NCBI GenBank assembly: GCA_026874595.1
Contig: CM049318.1
Location: 22,853,456-22,917,455, forward strand
Direction of reading: 5' to 3'
DNA length: 64,000 bases
Origin: Sipunculus nudus
Taxonomy: Eukaryota; Annelida; Sipuncula; Golfingiida; Sipunculidae
In this document: positions 27,170 to 34,930 of the stretch, one piece after another
Position numbering within the stretch: the first letter of the stretch is position 1
Layout of the letters: each line of letters starts with the position of its first letter
The notes under the pieces: model-generated
What the model was told of the DNA's origin: nothing
What the model saw: only the letters and a program-made list of their open reading frames with translations
Database searches by the model: none
Program-made: the position numbers and the translations under genes

Positions 27170-30100
27170 TATATAATAAGAATACTAATAATAATAATAA
27201 TAATAATTACAACTAGATGGACCATGATCCTCAGAGAGCCCCACAGTGAGATGTATTTTTAGTGGTGTATTTAGATGTTACTTGAAAATCAGCGATTGGG
27301 CTGTGATGGCCAAACTGGAATTCCAGGTGTGGAATTCAAAAATCTGGAGCCCTCATATATGTGCCAATTTCCCGGTGAATATGGGAAAGATAAAGTATGT
27401 TTTAGTTGAGTTATCACGCGCGAAATAAAATCAGCGATTCGGCCATAGCGGCCAAATTGGAATTCCGACAGTTCTGTAATTCAATAGGACCGGAGCTCTC
27501 ATATGTGCCTATAATACCTAGGAATTTCGGAAAGCTGTAGTATGTTGTTGTTGAATTATCGCGCGCGAAATAATACCAGCGACTGGGCTCTGGCGGCCAC
27601 ATTGGAATTCCGACAGATCCGTTATTCAATAGGTCTGGAGCATTCCTATGTACCAATCATCCGTGTGAATTTGGGAAAACTAAAGTGGCTTGTTGTTGAA
27701 TTATCGCACGTTGGAAAAAACTGCGATTGGTCTTCCGCGGTCATATTGGAATTCCGATAAGTCAGAAATTCAATAGGTCTGGAACCCTCATATGTACCAA
27801 TCATCCCTGGGAATTTGGGAAAGCTGTTGTTGTTGAGTTATCCGAAAGAAATTTAAATGTCACTGACGGAAGTACGAAAGGACCGACTGACAGGGTGATC
27901 ACTATAGGGCACCGCTTGTCAAGCGGTTTCGTAATTATGAACCATCTTAATTGCAGGTACATGAGGGGGGTAACCCCCTTCCATATGGGGAAAATATTTG
28001 AATACGACAAGGAGGAAATTAGAGAGAATTTTCACAAAATCATATGAGGATTTTTTAAATGAATTCAAACTGAAGATGGGATCAATATTTCATATTTATA
28101 TTTCTCCTACGTTCTTTACACAGCGCTTTAACCATGCATAGGCCTACTCCCTATATCGTAAGGGCTGTTTGTTATGACCTCGTATCCTGAGTTGCTACAC
28201 CAGAGGGGAGCACTGTATTTTTGTCCAGTCAGATGAGACCTTGTGCTGGAAGACACGGCCAAGCAAGGAATACACGGAGCCAATCATGTTCATTTCGTTT
28301 TGAGTGACAGCTCATCGCACCGGTAACCGTCTGAACAGGCAACAGGCTAAAAAAGAACCAGACGTGGTTTGCTTGGGGCCTTGGGCACATAGGATGCACG
28401 GCCGGCGAGTTGTAATTCAAACGAAACGTAAGATCAAAGCCTGCGTGCACACCTTGCTGGCTGGTTTCAGTTCTGCAGTCAACAGATACATGGCTACGCT
28501 AACACAGTCATAATGTCATAATCGAATCGGTCGATGATGCGAGAATACAGAAGGAGCAATTAAAATTCGACCGTTAACTCTCATCAAGCGGCGCTTGAAG
28601 CGCAGCTATGGGCGGAGCCAGGATGCCTGTCGAGTGTTTGTTTATTGCCATCTGGTTGGCTGCTTGTCACATCTTACGCACGTTTATTTTTTCAGCGGAA
28701 AACGAACCATCATCTGGTGTCTAATCTAATACTTATAAAAGGAATTCGGTTCACGTTTGTTCGCAGTGTTCTCTAAAACCGCGTTGTGTACAATACTGTG
28801 CCATACATCATTTTAAAGGTTATTATATCCGCAGTGACATAGGCGATATGAGAATAAATAATTTTAATGTACATATAGTTTTGAGTGATTTTTCAGTTTT
28901 TATTGACTTGCACAGACCGAGCACAGCCGAACAGACTTCGGCAATGAGCGGAATGCTTGCATCGTGGTCACTCAACCTCAAAAGACTATTGTTCATATGA
29001 ATAACGCTTGCTTTCAATGAGGGATCTGAGCATGTCTGGCCCTTCAAATATGAACAAGGCTCTCACCCACGTGCGTGGTGAGTAAAAGAGAAAAAACACA
29101 TGTTACTCGCTTTAAGAAATGGATAGTTCAACCCAGCAGGATTAATGACAAAACCTATTTCAAGGTCCCGCTATTTCAGGAACAGGGGTGAGGTGGGGTG
29201 GACTGGTGGCGGGGGTTTCAGGCCTCAAAATATGTCTGACACGATAAAAAAAATAGTTGCGGTGGCTGAAAATGGGATCTCGACCCTCTGCATGGAATCC
29301 CGTTGGGTCCGCTTCTGCTGCTTACGAGGTATGCATATTTCTGTTTTTTTCTTCTGAAAAGGTTTCCTTGCAACATACATTTAATAAATCTTTCATGTGT
29401 TACCACATCATCCTTATCTTTATAAGTCTAAAGTCATCATCACTGACCAGGTCTTCAAGGTAAACATACCGGGGTATGAATTTCTTGCTACGAACACAGA
29501 GCCACTAAATAAAAGTAAAACATATTTATACACACTTAATTGAGAGTTTCTCACTGAAAAAAAAAACTATTTTCTGTTAACTTTTAGAATAAAAAAGGAG
29601 CCAACATTCCACATCTCAGTTAATATATCTCCCCAACCCCGGTAATAAGCCCGATATACTGGGTTTATCAGCTAGTTAGTTATATTCTCGATTCTCCAGC
29701 TGGAATGTTAGATGTGTATAAACAAGTCTAACTGCCGAATACTGGCTACAGTAGAACGGGCCTTAGAGCTCTGTGGCTTTGTAGTTTAGCGAATTGAGGG
29801 ATGAGACAAAGGGTTTCTGTTTAATTTTGCGCAACTCGTCAACGATGTGGAGGATGTTCCATGATGATTCTGAGAGGTAAGTACAGTTTGAATCGAGGAG
29901 AAGCTTTTCTGCTGCAATTACTTCTATCGCTGCCCTGACACAATCTACTATTAACAGAAGTTTGGTGATGCCAAATCAGCAGTTTGGCAGTGCAGTCGTC
30001 CCTGGGGTTGCTTCATCAACTTCTCAGGTGAAGCAGTGTCTGTAGATTTTACGCTCTTGGAGATCGTATAGTCTTGTAGGAGCCTGAGACCTGAAATGAC

Positions 30101-30798
30101 GCCTCACCATCTCCAGAATCCCAATATATAGAATAAGGGCCTTTCCAGAAAAGTCTGTGACACGGGATAGCCTCAAGGAAAAATACTGGAGCCCCTCTCT
30201 GTGGCTGAATATTAGGTGTTGTATTATGGAAGTCTAGGCCAAATTCTTCAGCGACACAATCGGGATTACCAAGCATCTGCTGCAGCTAATGAATGTTACT
30301 GTTGGGACGTGAGTCCTTGAGAGCCTCCGATGGATACCAAATGAACACTTTATTCTCGGATCCTGCATAATAGAAACGTGATCCGGCCAGTGGCCAGGGA
30401 TTACAAAGTTTGCAACAACACCGGTGCCATTATACGTAGACTCACACTGTCCCTGATTCAACGAAAGAGCGTCTAGTTATATCATAAACGGTCAAAGCTG
30501 GCAGCGTCAAAATCAGTTGCTTCTTTAGAAGCGCAAGATTTCCGCTGCCTCGGGAGCGTATATTTTTTCAGACTTATGATATAATATTTCAGTTTTTTTA
30601 ACATGCAATGAGAACAGCGATTGGGTGCATCCACGTTAATTTGTAAAATATCTCTTTAATGTAATTTCGGGAGAAGATATATGGAATGTTGAAACGTAAT
30701 GCTAAACGTTGCATTAAACTGTGGTTTGTAGTGTCGACAGCATACAGGACCTAACGGAACTTACATCGTGAGCTATATATATATATATACATCGTGAG

Positions 30799-30865
<67 letters not shown>

Positions 30866-30921
30866 GGCCGAAGCCTCGGGCCCCAAGCCCAACTAGGATT
30901 TGAGGTGCAAAAAATATTCAA

Positions 30922-30973
<52 letters not shown>

Positions 30974-31153
30974 CATTTATATAAGTATTGACCGATAGAC
31001 TACAGCAAAAATGCACTGTAATGCAGTAGAATAGGCCCCTACATACATTTTGTTTCCAAATTTTCCACACCGTGGGAGGGGGTGTATTCCCTCTTCGGGG
31101 GCTTTGTCCCCTCGCATCCGCTCCCCCCCCCCCCCTCAGGCTACGACCCTGTA

Positions 31154-31228
<75 letters not shown>

Positions 31229-31360
31229 TTACTATTGGGCCCCTCATGAATATTTCCATTTGCCGCCAATGACCTAGTCTATAACTGCTAGTGTTCGTTC
31301 CGTTTACAGTTGCTAGTATCAGGGCATAAGTTCACTTACCTCCACTGTATAGTCGGCCAT
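1377..31360 (-). CDS. GULO: L-gulonolactone oxidase, complete 12-exon gene
   Basis: The enzyme oxidises L-gulono-1,4-lactone to the immediate precursor of L-ascorbate, using FAD and O2; in animals it acts at the ER/microsomal membrane. Exons in gene order: 31340-31360, 15108-15209, 14557-14682, 11444-11538, 7873-7963, 7304-7489, 6695-6802, 6455-6534, 5743-5892, 5135-5296, 2908-2998 and 1377-1517. All junctions are GT-AG, the phases agree at every joint, and the sum is 1353 nt (450 aa plus stop); rat GULO has about 440 aa. Residues about 56-64 read VVGNGHSPS; the His (about residue 60) is the covalent FAD attachment site of the family. GGRPHWAK at about 397-404 carries the conserved HWAK. A hydrophobic stretch at about 245-285 matches the membrane-associated region of vertebrate GULO. 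No frameshift or stop breaks any exon, so the gene looks functional. Exon 1 is the only uncertain part. The large size comes from repeat-filled introns. Confidence 0.92.
1980..2430. repeat. About 130-bp tandem repeat, three diverged copies
   Basis: Units carry the shared phrases tccgacaggtctgtaattc, accaatcatccctgtgaa and ctggcggccatattgg. The same family occurs as a longer array at 27275-27905, so this is an interspersed tandem-core element rather than a local satellite. It lies in GULO intron 11. Confidence 0.7.
2908..2998 (-). CDS. GULO: GULO exon 11 (HWAK motif)
   Basis: [20 protein letters not shown] then [10 protein letters not shown]. The GGRPHWAK sequence is diagnostic for GULO and related aldonolactone oxidases. 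Acceptor gggcag, donor GTAGGA. Confidence 0.95.
3263..3311. repeat. (TA)n microsatellite
   Basis: Uninterrupted TA dinucleotides in GULO intron 10. Confidence 0.95.
3590..5165. repeat. 36-bp minisatellite, about 43 copies, carrying a splice-donor motif
   Basis: The plus-strand unit is gtatgagattacgttgat followed by gtagcaggtgttttacct (36 bp). On the minus (sense) strand each copy reads like the last 31 nt of GULO exon 10 plus the first 5 nt of the intron, so it includes CATACAG|GTAAA. Copies diverge gradually. In the exon frame each extra unit would read through the donor into TAA. Long open frames inside the array (HLLHQRN-type peptides) exist only because the period is a multiple of three; I do not consider them genes. 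Confidence 0.95.
5135..5296 (-). CDS. GULO: GULO exon 10
   Basis: Encodes [19 protein letters not shown], then [17 protein letters not shown] and CFINIISYR, matching rat VEVRFTRGDDILLSP and CYMNIIMYR. The donor CAG|GTAAAA sits exactly at the edge of the 36-bp minisatellite, whose unit copies this exon end. Confidence 0.95.
5743..5892 (-). CDS. GULO: GULO exon 9
   Basis: Encodes [18 protein letters not shown], then [20 protein letters not shown], matching rat [20 protein letters not shown]. Phase 2 on both sides; donor GTGAAG. Confidence 0.95.
6455..6534 (-). CDS. GULO: GULO exon 8
   Basis: Short exon [20 protein letters not shown] then EFLLWI, matching rat SNWFWDYAIGFYLLEFLLW. Ends in phase 2 (AG) at GTAAGT; it contributes part of the hydrophobic membrane-associated segment. 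Confidence 0.9.
6695..6802 (-). CDS. GULO: GULO exon 7
   Basis: 36 codons, phase 0 to 0: [20 protein letters not shown] then PHTDGV. Matches rat LDSHLKKSEYFRFLWFPHT. Donor GTAGGT. Confidence 0.95.
7304..7489 (-). CDS. GULO: GULO exon 6
   Basis: 62 codons, phase 0 to 0. They include [11 protein letters not shown] and [17 protein letters not shown], closely matching LTLMTADGEV and LGCLGIILTVTLQCVP of rat GULO. Donor GTACGA. Confidence 0.95.
7873..7963 (-). CDS. GULO: GULO exon 5
   Basis: Encodes [20 protein letters not shown], the conserved GTHNTG-type FAD-domain motif of aldonolactone oxidases. Ends in phase 0 at donor GTAAGT. Confidence 0.93.
8935..10735. repeat. 55-bp minisatellite, about 32 copies
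   Basis: Unit phrases: aacagacaactcggaggtaa, ggtctcgagaaatcaggccg, agccacctcgagtcc. CTCGAG occurs up to twice per unit. Lies in GULO intron 4. Short open frames on both strands come from the repetition and are not credible proteins. Confidence 0.95.
10808..11198. repeat. Second block of the 55-bp minisatellite with duplicated flank
   Basis: About seven more units. The non-repetitive flank after the first block (10731-10820, ataatactgcagctgttata onward) recurs after this block at 11198-11287, exactly 467 bp later. The end of the array and its flank were therefore duplicated in tandem. Confidence 0.9.
11444..11538 (-). CDS. GULO: GULO exon 4
   Basis: Encodes [20 protein letters not shown] and on to ENGLGIS, matching the FAD-domain strand VDKEKKQITVEAGILL of rat GULO. 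The donor GT|GTGAGC leaves two bases that join exon 5 in frame. The downstream intron holds the 55-bp minisatellite. Confidence 0.88.
11540..12395. other. Intron sequence with nothing recognised
   Basis: AT-rich GULO intron 3 sequence. The open frame at 11940-12302 shows no family resemblance or codon pattern I can support. Confidence 0.5.
12396..13950. mobile_element. Interspersed element with four 338-bp core repeats and ACGG tail
   Basis: The phrase tctcaaaaatagag recurs at 12542, 12880 and 13219 and as tttcaaaaatagag at 13557, a constant spacing of 338-339 bp. The left end holds CTCAGCTGACTG (12419-12430), and the right end holds its near inverted copy CTGTCAGCTGAG (13928-13939). An ACGG-rich tract (about 13870-13900) precedes the right end. 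The same ends and core occur at 23080-25465. Inference: a non-autonomous transposon with a tandem core. The layout recalls the pearl-type elements reported in bivalves, but I could not test homology. Confidence 0.65.
13985..14520. other. Intron sequence, nothing recognised
   Basis: Sequence between the tandem-core element and GULO exon 3. I see no coding or structural signal beyond short overlapping open frames. Confidence 0.5.
14557..14682 (-). CDS. GULO: GULO exon 3 (FAD-attachment motif)
   Basis: 42 codons in phase 0 on both sides. They include [19 protein letters not shown], the FAD-binding PP-loop with the covalently modified His, and end KRMNKVLQ as in vertebrate GULO. Donor GTAACT. 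Confidence 0.93.
15108..15209 (-). CDS. GULO: GULO exon 2 (N-terminus of FAD-binding domain)
   Basis: 34 codons beginning [16 protein letters not shown], matching the HGYKGVQFQNWAKTY region of rat GULO, then PELYFEPES. The donor is CAG|GTATGG. The acceptor AG (15210-15211) lies only 11 nt from an inserted LTR, and its upstream tract is poor in pyrimidines (see the LTR entry). Confidence 0.9.
15223..15984 (-). mobile_element. Solo LTR in GULO intron 1, sense to the gene
   Basis: On the minus strand it begins TGTTACAGG and ends CCGTAACA, and it is flanked by the 4-bp target duplication ATAG (15219-15222 and 15985-15988). Its 3' portion is homologous to the plus-oriented LTR at 16191-16678. It carries a TATA box on the minus strand (ggtatataat, about 15733-15745) and AATAAA (15377-15382 on plus as TTTATT). 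The LTR ends 11 nt before the GULO exon 2 acceptor AG, so the normal polypyrimidine region is LTR sequence. Promoter and poly(A) signals point in the gene's direction. Confidence 0.85.
16191..16678 (+). repeat. Left LTR of the retroelement
   Basis: 488 bp, starting TGTTACGGGG and ending CCGTAACA. From about 16258 on it is homologous to the inverted solo LTR 15223-15984, but its first 68 bp are unrelated to that LTR's U3. Those 68 bp recur inverted at 19925-19992. Confidence 0.8.
16685..16703 (+). other. Candidate tRNA primer-binding site
   Basis: TGGGGGCTTTCGTCGGGAT lies 6 nt after the LTR end. It resembles the TGGGGGCTCGTCCGGGAT type of site complementary to tRNA-Pro, with small changes. 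Confidence 0.5.
16847..18183 (+). pseudogene. gag remnant of retroelement (SCAN-like capsid, zinc knuckle)
   Basis: A start at 16847 opens [20 protein letters not shown]. The frame breaks in an A-run near 16947, again near 17010-17030, and at a stop at 17677-17679. Parts recognised in order: a charged Glu/Arg coiled coil (about 17050-17270), a SCAN-like capsid helical region (about 17330-17800, with [14 protein letters not shown]-type text) and a CCHC-type knuckle [15 protein letters not shown] (about 18000-18045). Known: SCAN domains were domesticated from the gag of Gmr1-like elements. This copy is not functional. Confidence 0.75.
18158..18877 (+). pseudogene. Retroelement spacer and aspartic protease remnant
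   Basis: Overlaps the end of the gag frame by 26 nt in another frame. The first about 140 codons are acidic Ser/Glu/Asp-rich repeats (DSCEE, DSYEE). They are followed by [16 protein letters not shown], a retropepsin active-site motif (DTG at 18620-18628), and [14 protein letters not shown] near the end, typical of retroelement proteases. The frame itself is open. Without an intact gag and RT it is probably inactive. Confidence 0.75.
19082..19800 (+). pseudogene. Retroelement integrase remnant
   Basis: Contains [16 protein letters not shown], then the HHCC zinc-binding region with [20 protein letters not shown], and the start of the catalytic core ([19 protein letters not shown], first Asp present). 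Frame breaks occur near 19302 and near 19640-19690; beyond that the core continues in another frame up to about 19800 ([10 protein letters not shown]-like). Text then stops with no RT downstream. Confidence 0.8.
19855..19945 (-). repeat. tRNA-like sequence (A and B boxes) at the retroelement edge
   Basis: On the minus strand TAGCGAAGCGG fits an A box and GGTTCGACTCC is a perfect B box, about 30 nt apart. The flanks do not form an acceptor stem, so it is not a working tRNA gene. More likely it is the head of a tRNA-derived SINE fused to the LTR start. Confidence 0.5.
20333..20408. repeat. (TA)n followed by (GA)n microsatellites
   Basis: A TA run to 20356, then GA repeats to about 20408. Confidence 0.95.
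20693..20775 (+). pseudogene. THAP-type zinc finger fragment
   Basis: The frame from ATG at 20693 reads [18 protein letters not shown], then GFQK. This matches the N-terminus of THAP domains (M-x-x-x-C-x-x-x-x-C with early basic residues). The frame then loses similarity before the downstream Cys and His. THAP exons are common in P-element-like and other transposases and their host derivatives. Only this fragment is supported. Confidence 0.45.
20890..22800. other. AT-rich intron sequence without recognisable gene
   Basis: Low-complexity AT-rich DNA to about 22200. At 22240-22650 there is a more balanced block with short open frames on both strands (60-82 codons). It looks like decayed transposon coding sequence, but I cannot assign it. 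Confidence 0.5.
22816..22912. repeat. Degenerate short repeats of gtatgcgg/acgtat
   Basis: Several imperfect copies of gtatgcggaacgtat-like words in a row. Confidence 0.6.
23080..24415. repeat. About 285-bp tandem repeats, four to five copies
   Basis: The left end (acatgggccatgacgctcag) matches the left end of the element at 12396. Units share gatggaggagtcca (about 23310 and 23594, aatggaggaatcca about 23883), caccagtct and cactcctgagatatgagcaa. This block runs directly into the 338-bp family block that follows. Confidence 0.7.
24416..25465. mobile_element. Second copy of the 338-bp tandem-core element
   Basis: About three diverged core units (aacagagacctaatttcagg, attctgaggggtacttac) end in an ACGG/GACGG tract (about 25386-25415) and ctatagctcagatgact, with the exact terminal word CAGTCAGCTGAG at 25447-25458. 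Same family as 12396-13950. Confidence 0.7.
25470..26450. other. Intron sequence, nothing recognised
   Basis: No coding signal. A short inverted arrangement of ttacgaccaccc and gggtggtcgta sits at about 25555-25615 and may be the edge of a decayed transposon. Confidence 0.5.
26457..26570. repeat. (TA)n microsatellite
   Basis: Over 100 bp of nearly pure TA with occasional TAAA interruptions. Confidence 0.95.
27115..27176. repeat. (TA)n microsatellite
   Basis: TA repeats followed by a short (AAT)n run. Confidence 0.95.
27275..27905. repeat. About 130-bp tandem repeats, five copies
   Basis: Units share ggccaaattggaattccgac, aataggtctggag, accaatcatccctg and gttgttgaattatcgcgcg. The array ends in a degenerate ACGG-like tract and gggtgatcactatagggcac, paralleling the 338-bp family ends. 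Same core family as 1980-2430. Confidence 0.75.
28726..29395 (+). repeat. Left arm of a large diverged inverted repeat, with TATA box
   Basis: Homologous in reverse to 31775-32424. Shared text includes ctaatacttataaaaggaat (TATAAAA at 28734-28740), taatgtacatata and ggcctcaaaat. It looks like the 5' part of a transcription unit or a transposon arm. No intact protein is seen. Confidence 0.65.
29763..30545 (-). pseudogene. Decayed TatD-family metallohydrolase
   Basis: Read on the minus strand, fragments in two frames follow the order of a TatD protein. [20 protein letters not shown] and KCSFGIH lead to the conserved FGIHP position. [14 protein letters not shown] aligns with the GEIGLDYHRTT motif. 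A C-terminal [20 protein letters not shown] then KIKQKPF aligns with the region after the ETDSP motif. Frameshifts (about 30250) and stops break it, and the N-terminal HxH metal site and the ETD motif are not preserved. Known family: Mg-dependent DNases. It is dead, and probably a retrocopy or a transposon-carried gene. Confidence 0.6.
30773..31225. repeat. Three (TA)n microsatellite blocks
   Basis: TA tracts at about 30773-30862, 30925-30972 and 31157-31224, separated by a short G/C-rich sequence. Confidence 0.95.
31340..31360 (-). CDS. GULO: GULO exon 1 (start codon, 7 codons)
   Basis: Minus-strand ATG at 31358-31360 opens MADYTVE and ends exactly in phase 0 at a consensus donor GTAAGT. 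Exon 2 starts in phase 0 with HLGIKG and has no ATG, so a short upstream coding exon is required; vertebrate GULO also has very few residues before this motif. Distance (16 kb) and small size make this the least certain exon. Another ATG exon in intron 1 is possible. Confidence 0.5.
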
Positions 31361-31560
31361 AGTTCTCAGGACTCCGTGAACAGCAACAACATCTGTGCTC
31401 CCGCGTGCTTAAAAAAGAAGTGAATGACACGTCGTTGGTGTCACATGATCAAGGCACGTCACGTGACTCGTCGTCCCGGCTTAGCTTGTTCCACATTATT
31501 ATGTACTATGGCACGTACCACGCCGACGGTTCAAACGTTGTAGATAAACGTGCAGCGTGG
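31361..31560 (-). promoter_or_regulatory. Putative GULO 5' UTR and promoter with palindromic E-box
   Basis: Just upstream of the proposed GULO ATG. The 10-bp palindrome GTCACGTGAC at 31458-31467 contains the CACGTG E-box bound by bHLH-Zip factors (USF/MITF type). No clear TATA box was seen. It depends on exon 1 being correct. Confidence 0.35.
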
Positions 31561-31774
31561 GTATTATATGTACAAATATATTAGCCTATAGGCCTTCATT
31601 TATTTTGTGGCGCTGTGCTCGTGGCAAGAAATTCATACACCGGTATGTTTATACCTTAACTGAAGACCTTGTCAGTGATGATGTTCACATTTGCGAGCCA
31701 GAATGGGACTTGGGGACACTCAGGTTTTCGCTGGTTTTTGACGGGTTATTATTGTTGGACGTTTAAATAAAAGG

Positions 31775-32424
31775 TTGATGTGAGAAAGACATAAAAGATT
31801 AATTAAATGTACGTTTTAAGGCAAAGAAACTGTTCCTGAAGAAAGAAACAGAAAAAATACGCACACCTCATTAGGCTCACCATAACGGAACTCAATGCAG
31901 AGGGTCCGTATTTTATTTTCAGCGGCCGCAACATTTTGTGCATTTTGAGGCCTGGGAAACCCCGAAAACACCCAAACATCATCCCTTTTGCAGAAACGGG
32001 GACCTTGTATCAGTGTTGTTATTACTCCTCCTAGGCTGAATCCCTTCTTTTCATAACGCGAGAGTGATGTGTGTTTCACATTGACTGACCACTTATGGGG
32101 TTCAGAGCCTTTGTCAAATTTCAGGCAAAACAATCCGTCACTGAAAGCAAGGTTAATCACATGAACCGGAAGTGACCACAAAGACAACCCGGTCTTTGCC
32201 GAAGGCAGTTCGGCTGATTTCGGTAATAGTCTCCACTCAAGTCAGAAAACACGCACAAATCACTCAAAATTATATGTACATTAAAAATTATTTATTTTCA
32301 TATCGCCTATGCACAGCGGGATAATAACCTTTATAAGGAGGTATGGCACAGTGTCATACACAATGCGGTTTCAGAGAACATTGAGGACAAAGGTGGAGCG
32401 AATTCCTTTTATAAGTATTAGATA
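31775..32424 (-). repeat. Right arm of the large inverted repeat, with TATA box and 123-codon open frame
   Basis: Reverse-oriented copy of 28726-29395, with TATAAAA at 32407-32413 on the minus strand. A minus open frame at 31816-32187 (MSLWSLPVHVINLAFSDGLF at its start) is not preserved in the other arm and has no recognised family; I treat it as unproven. Confidence 0.65.
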
Positions 32425-33101
32425 GATTTATGGGTGCATGGGTTTTGACAAATATTAAGGAATTGATATTTCCTTTTAACCCATAGCGAATCTACATCAT
32501 TGATATCTAACGTTATCACATAGTTCGGTACCACCTTCTTGGGCAATAACAACTTATTTTAGAGTTTGAACAAAAAAAAAATTGCGACCTGCACAGACCT
32601 TTTCCTTTCCGGACCAGAGGACCTGTTTTTTTTTTTAGTCTTCCTGCATTTGACCCCTTTCCAAAATCCTGGATTCGTCCCTGTTAACATATATGGACAC
32701 CAAAGACTGAACTGATTTCATAAGGATTGATGTCTTTACAATATAATACCCTCTCTCTCCTTCTCTGTTTCCCTATCTGTGTCTGTCTTTCTCAGTATCT
32801 CTGTCTCTCTCTGTCTCCTTTTCTCTCTCTGTGAACGCATGTGTCTTCCTATTGATCCAGCATTATGCATACGTATACCATGCCCTAAGATTATTGACGG
32901 TCAATGCTTAAGTTTTACATACAACAAGTACTTATCATTATACTCTGTGCTAACTGGGATTCTATTTGGTATTTTGTAAATGAAAATATATGTTTTAGGT
33001 TTTACTTTTGCAAAATGTTACAAGCCATGGAACAGTGGCGGATCCAGAAATTCGAGAACAGCGCTAATATACTGGGTAAGCGTTTCATGGGTATTAAGTC
33101 A

Positions 33102-33106
<5 letters not shown>

Positions 33107-33175
<69 letters not shown>
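33107..33175. repeat. (TA)n microsatellite
   Basis: About 68 bp of pure TA. Confidence 0.95.
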
Positions 33176-33177
<2 letters not shown>

Positions 33178-33414
33178 AATACTATTACCATGTACGTAAT
33201 ATATTTGCATATTATGAAAATATTATTTTTTTATGTCACGTGTATGTATACAATCTAACCATGTTCATTTGGGAAGTAAATTAAAGATAAATGGGGTAGG
33301 GTATATCTATATGGTGAAAATGCGTATCTTCGTTTTTACTTATGTCACTTTTAAATGTAATCCTCATGGTAACATTATTGACATATTCAAGTCGAATATT
33401 AAACTTTGCATTTA

Positions 33415-33560
33415 ACCGGCTTCTGTGGTCTGGGCAGCGCACCTTTCTCAACAGAGCACAGGTTGGGAGTTCGAGTATAAACCGAGGAGCCCCGAGGTTT
33501 GTCACGGTTGACCATGCTGTTGGTCCCTTTGGACCAATGCATGGAAAGGGGGGGGGGGGC
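33415..33560 (+). repeat. tRNA-related SINE-like copy
   Basis: Begins ccggcttctgtggtctgggc and has a B-box-like gagttcgagtataa. It then reads ggtccctttggaccaatg. Its start and middle resemble the copies at 42681 and 52905. Confidence 0.5.
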
Positions 33561-33844
33561 TTCTCAGTGTTATGACCCTTCAAAGAGGTATAACGGAAAA
33601 ACTCCTTCTCTTATTACAGACACATTTGGATGCTATCTTAATAACAGGTTGTTCATTAATATCCTCAACTTCTTATTAATTAGAATGTAATAAACTATAT
33701 AAATTAATTTTTTAATTGCTAGGGAATAAAACAAAACAGAAACAGATACAATGAGAGATGTTTCAGCTCAAGGAGGGGAGGGGGCAGGGTCAGGGGCGCC
33801 CCCCCCCCCCCTAGATCCGCCACTGGTTGAATATACATGTATGC

Positions 33845-33845
<1 letters not shown>

Positions 33846-33890
<45 letters not shown>
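33846..33890. repeat. (GA)n microsatellite
   Basis: Pure GA dinucleotides. Confidence 0.95.
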
Positions 33891-33891
<1 letters not shown>

Positions 33892-33899
33892 CAGACATG

Positions 33900-34930
33900 T
33901 ACAAACACTTCCACATGGGTCCGAAATACTCACACGACTTACACATGCACACAAAACCTATAACATTTCAAACAGAGCTTTTGCATGTATTTTATTGTAA
34001 AAAACAAACATGTACAGACAAAATTACTTTCAGTATACATGTTATGAAGTTCTGCACATGTGTGACAAAAGATCATTGTGTGTTATCTATCTTATTATTA
34101 TATGCAGTTAAAGCTGTGACAGCTCTTTTTAAAGCTCCTGTGAATTTATTGCATATTCGACGAATCACAATAACAAGTATGTGTCCTTGTAAATTAATTA
34201 AAACAATAAACTCTCATACCCTTCCTTTGTCCAATTATGATACGGGAATATAAAAAAAAATAAAAATCGCATGACTAGATTCAATAGAGCAGGCCGCTTA
34301 TGCCATAAATAACACGTGTATAAATATATACAGACGAAGAATTAAATGTTTGTGCAGGTTAAATGGGTGCATAGTGTTAACACTTGAATGAACAGCTGGA
34401 TCTGCGTTCGATGGCGAGGTCCTCTGTTATGGTGGAAATTATATCGCCCAGTAACCTTGTATTATACATTTAACGGCAGACAGCAAAGGAGATTTTAAAC
34501 ATTCAGTACTGACAAAGAATTTGATAATGTTGGCTAACCTGTATGCAGTAGTCCATGTGCGGCTTCATGGATAAAATTAAGTTAAATCCTTAAATGACCA
34601 CCCGTGCTGTCATCGTAACGATGATATCAGGCCAACCATCCAAATCCGTTACACCATTCAGGCAATAATTAAGGGTTTCTAAGCCGCAGTTTTGCCTGTT
34701 CGGGTAATGATATCAGGCCTTGACCAAAAGTGTGATGTATAATTATGCAAATTAAACAGTTTCGGCATCTAACCATGTGACCTTATAATATGCAAACGCC
34801 AGGAATTCCCCCTAGTGAATGAAATTTGATCCTGTTTTTTTGGTTTCCTTTGTAGTGATAAATAACCAATTCGTAACACAATTCAACAGTAAGACAATAA
34901 CGTATACATCATGTCTCCATGTTTCCTTTG
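33900..34930. other. Intergenic spacer downstream of the lectin receptor gene
   Basis: AT-rich; probably includes the 3' UTR of the gene ending at 34931. No canonical AATAAA was seen on the minus strand close to the stop; the nearest is about 790 nt away near 34143. Confidence 0.5.

Noticed and set aside
31816-32187. Protein-coding gene of 123 codons
   Set aside because: Lies in one arm of an inverted repeat; the other arm does not preserve the frame, and no family was recognised.
33033-33825. Possible hAT element bounded by CAGTGGCGGATC and GATCCGCCACTG
   Set aside because: The inverted ends are good, but the 8-bp flanks (ccatggaa and gttgaata) do not match. The two ends may belong to different decayed elements.
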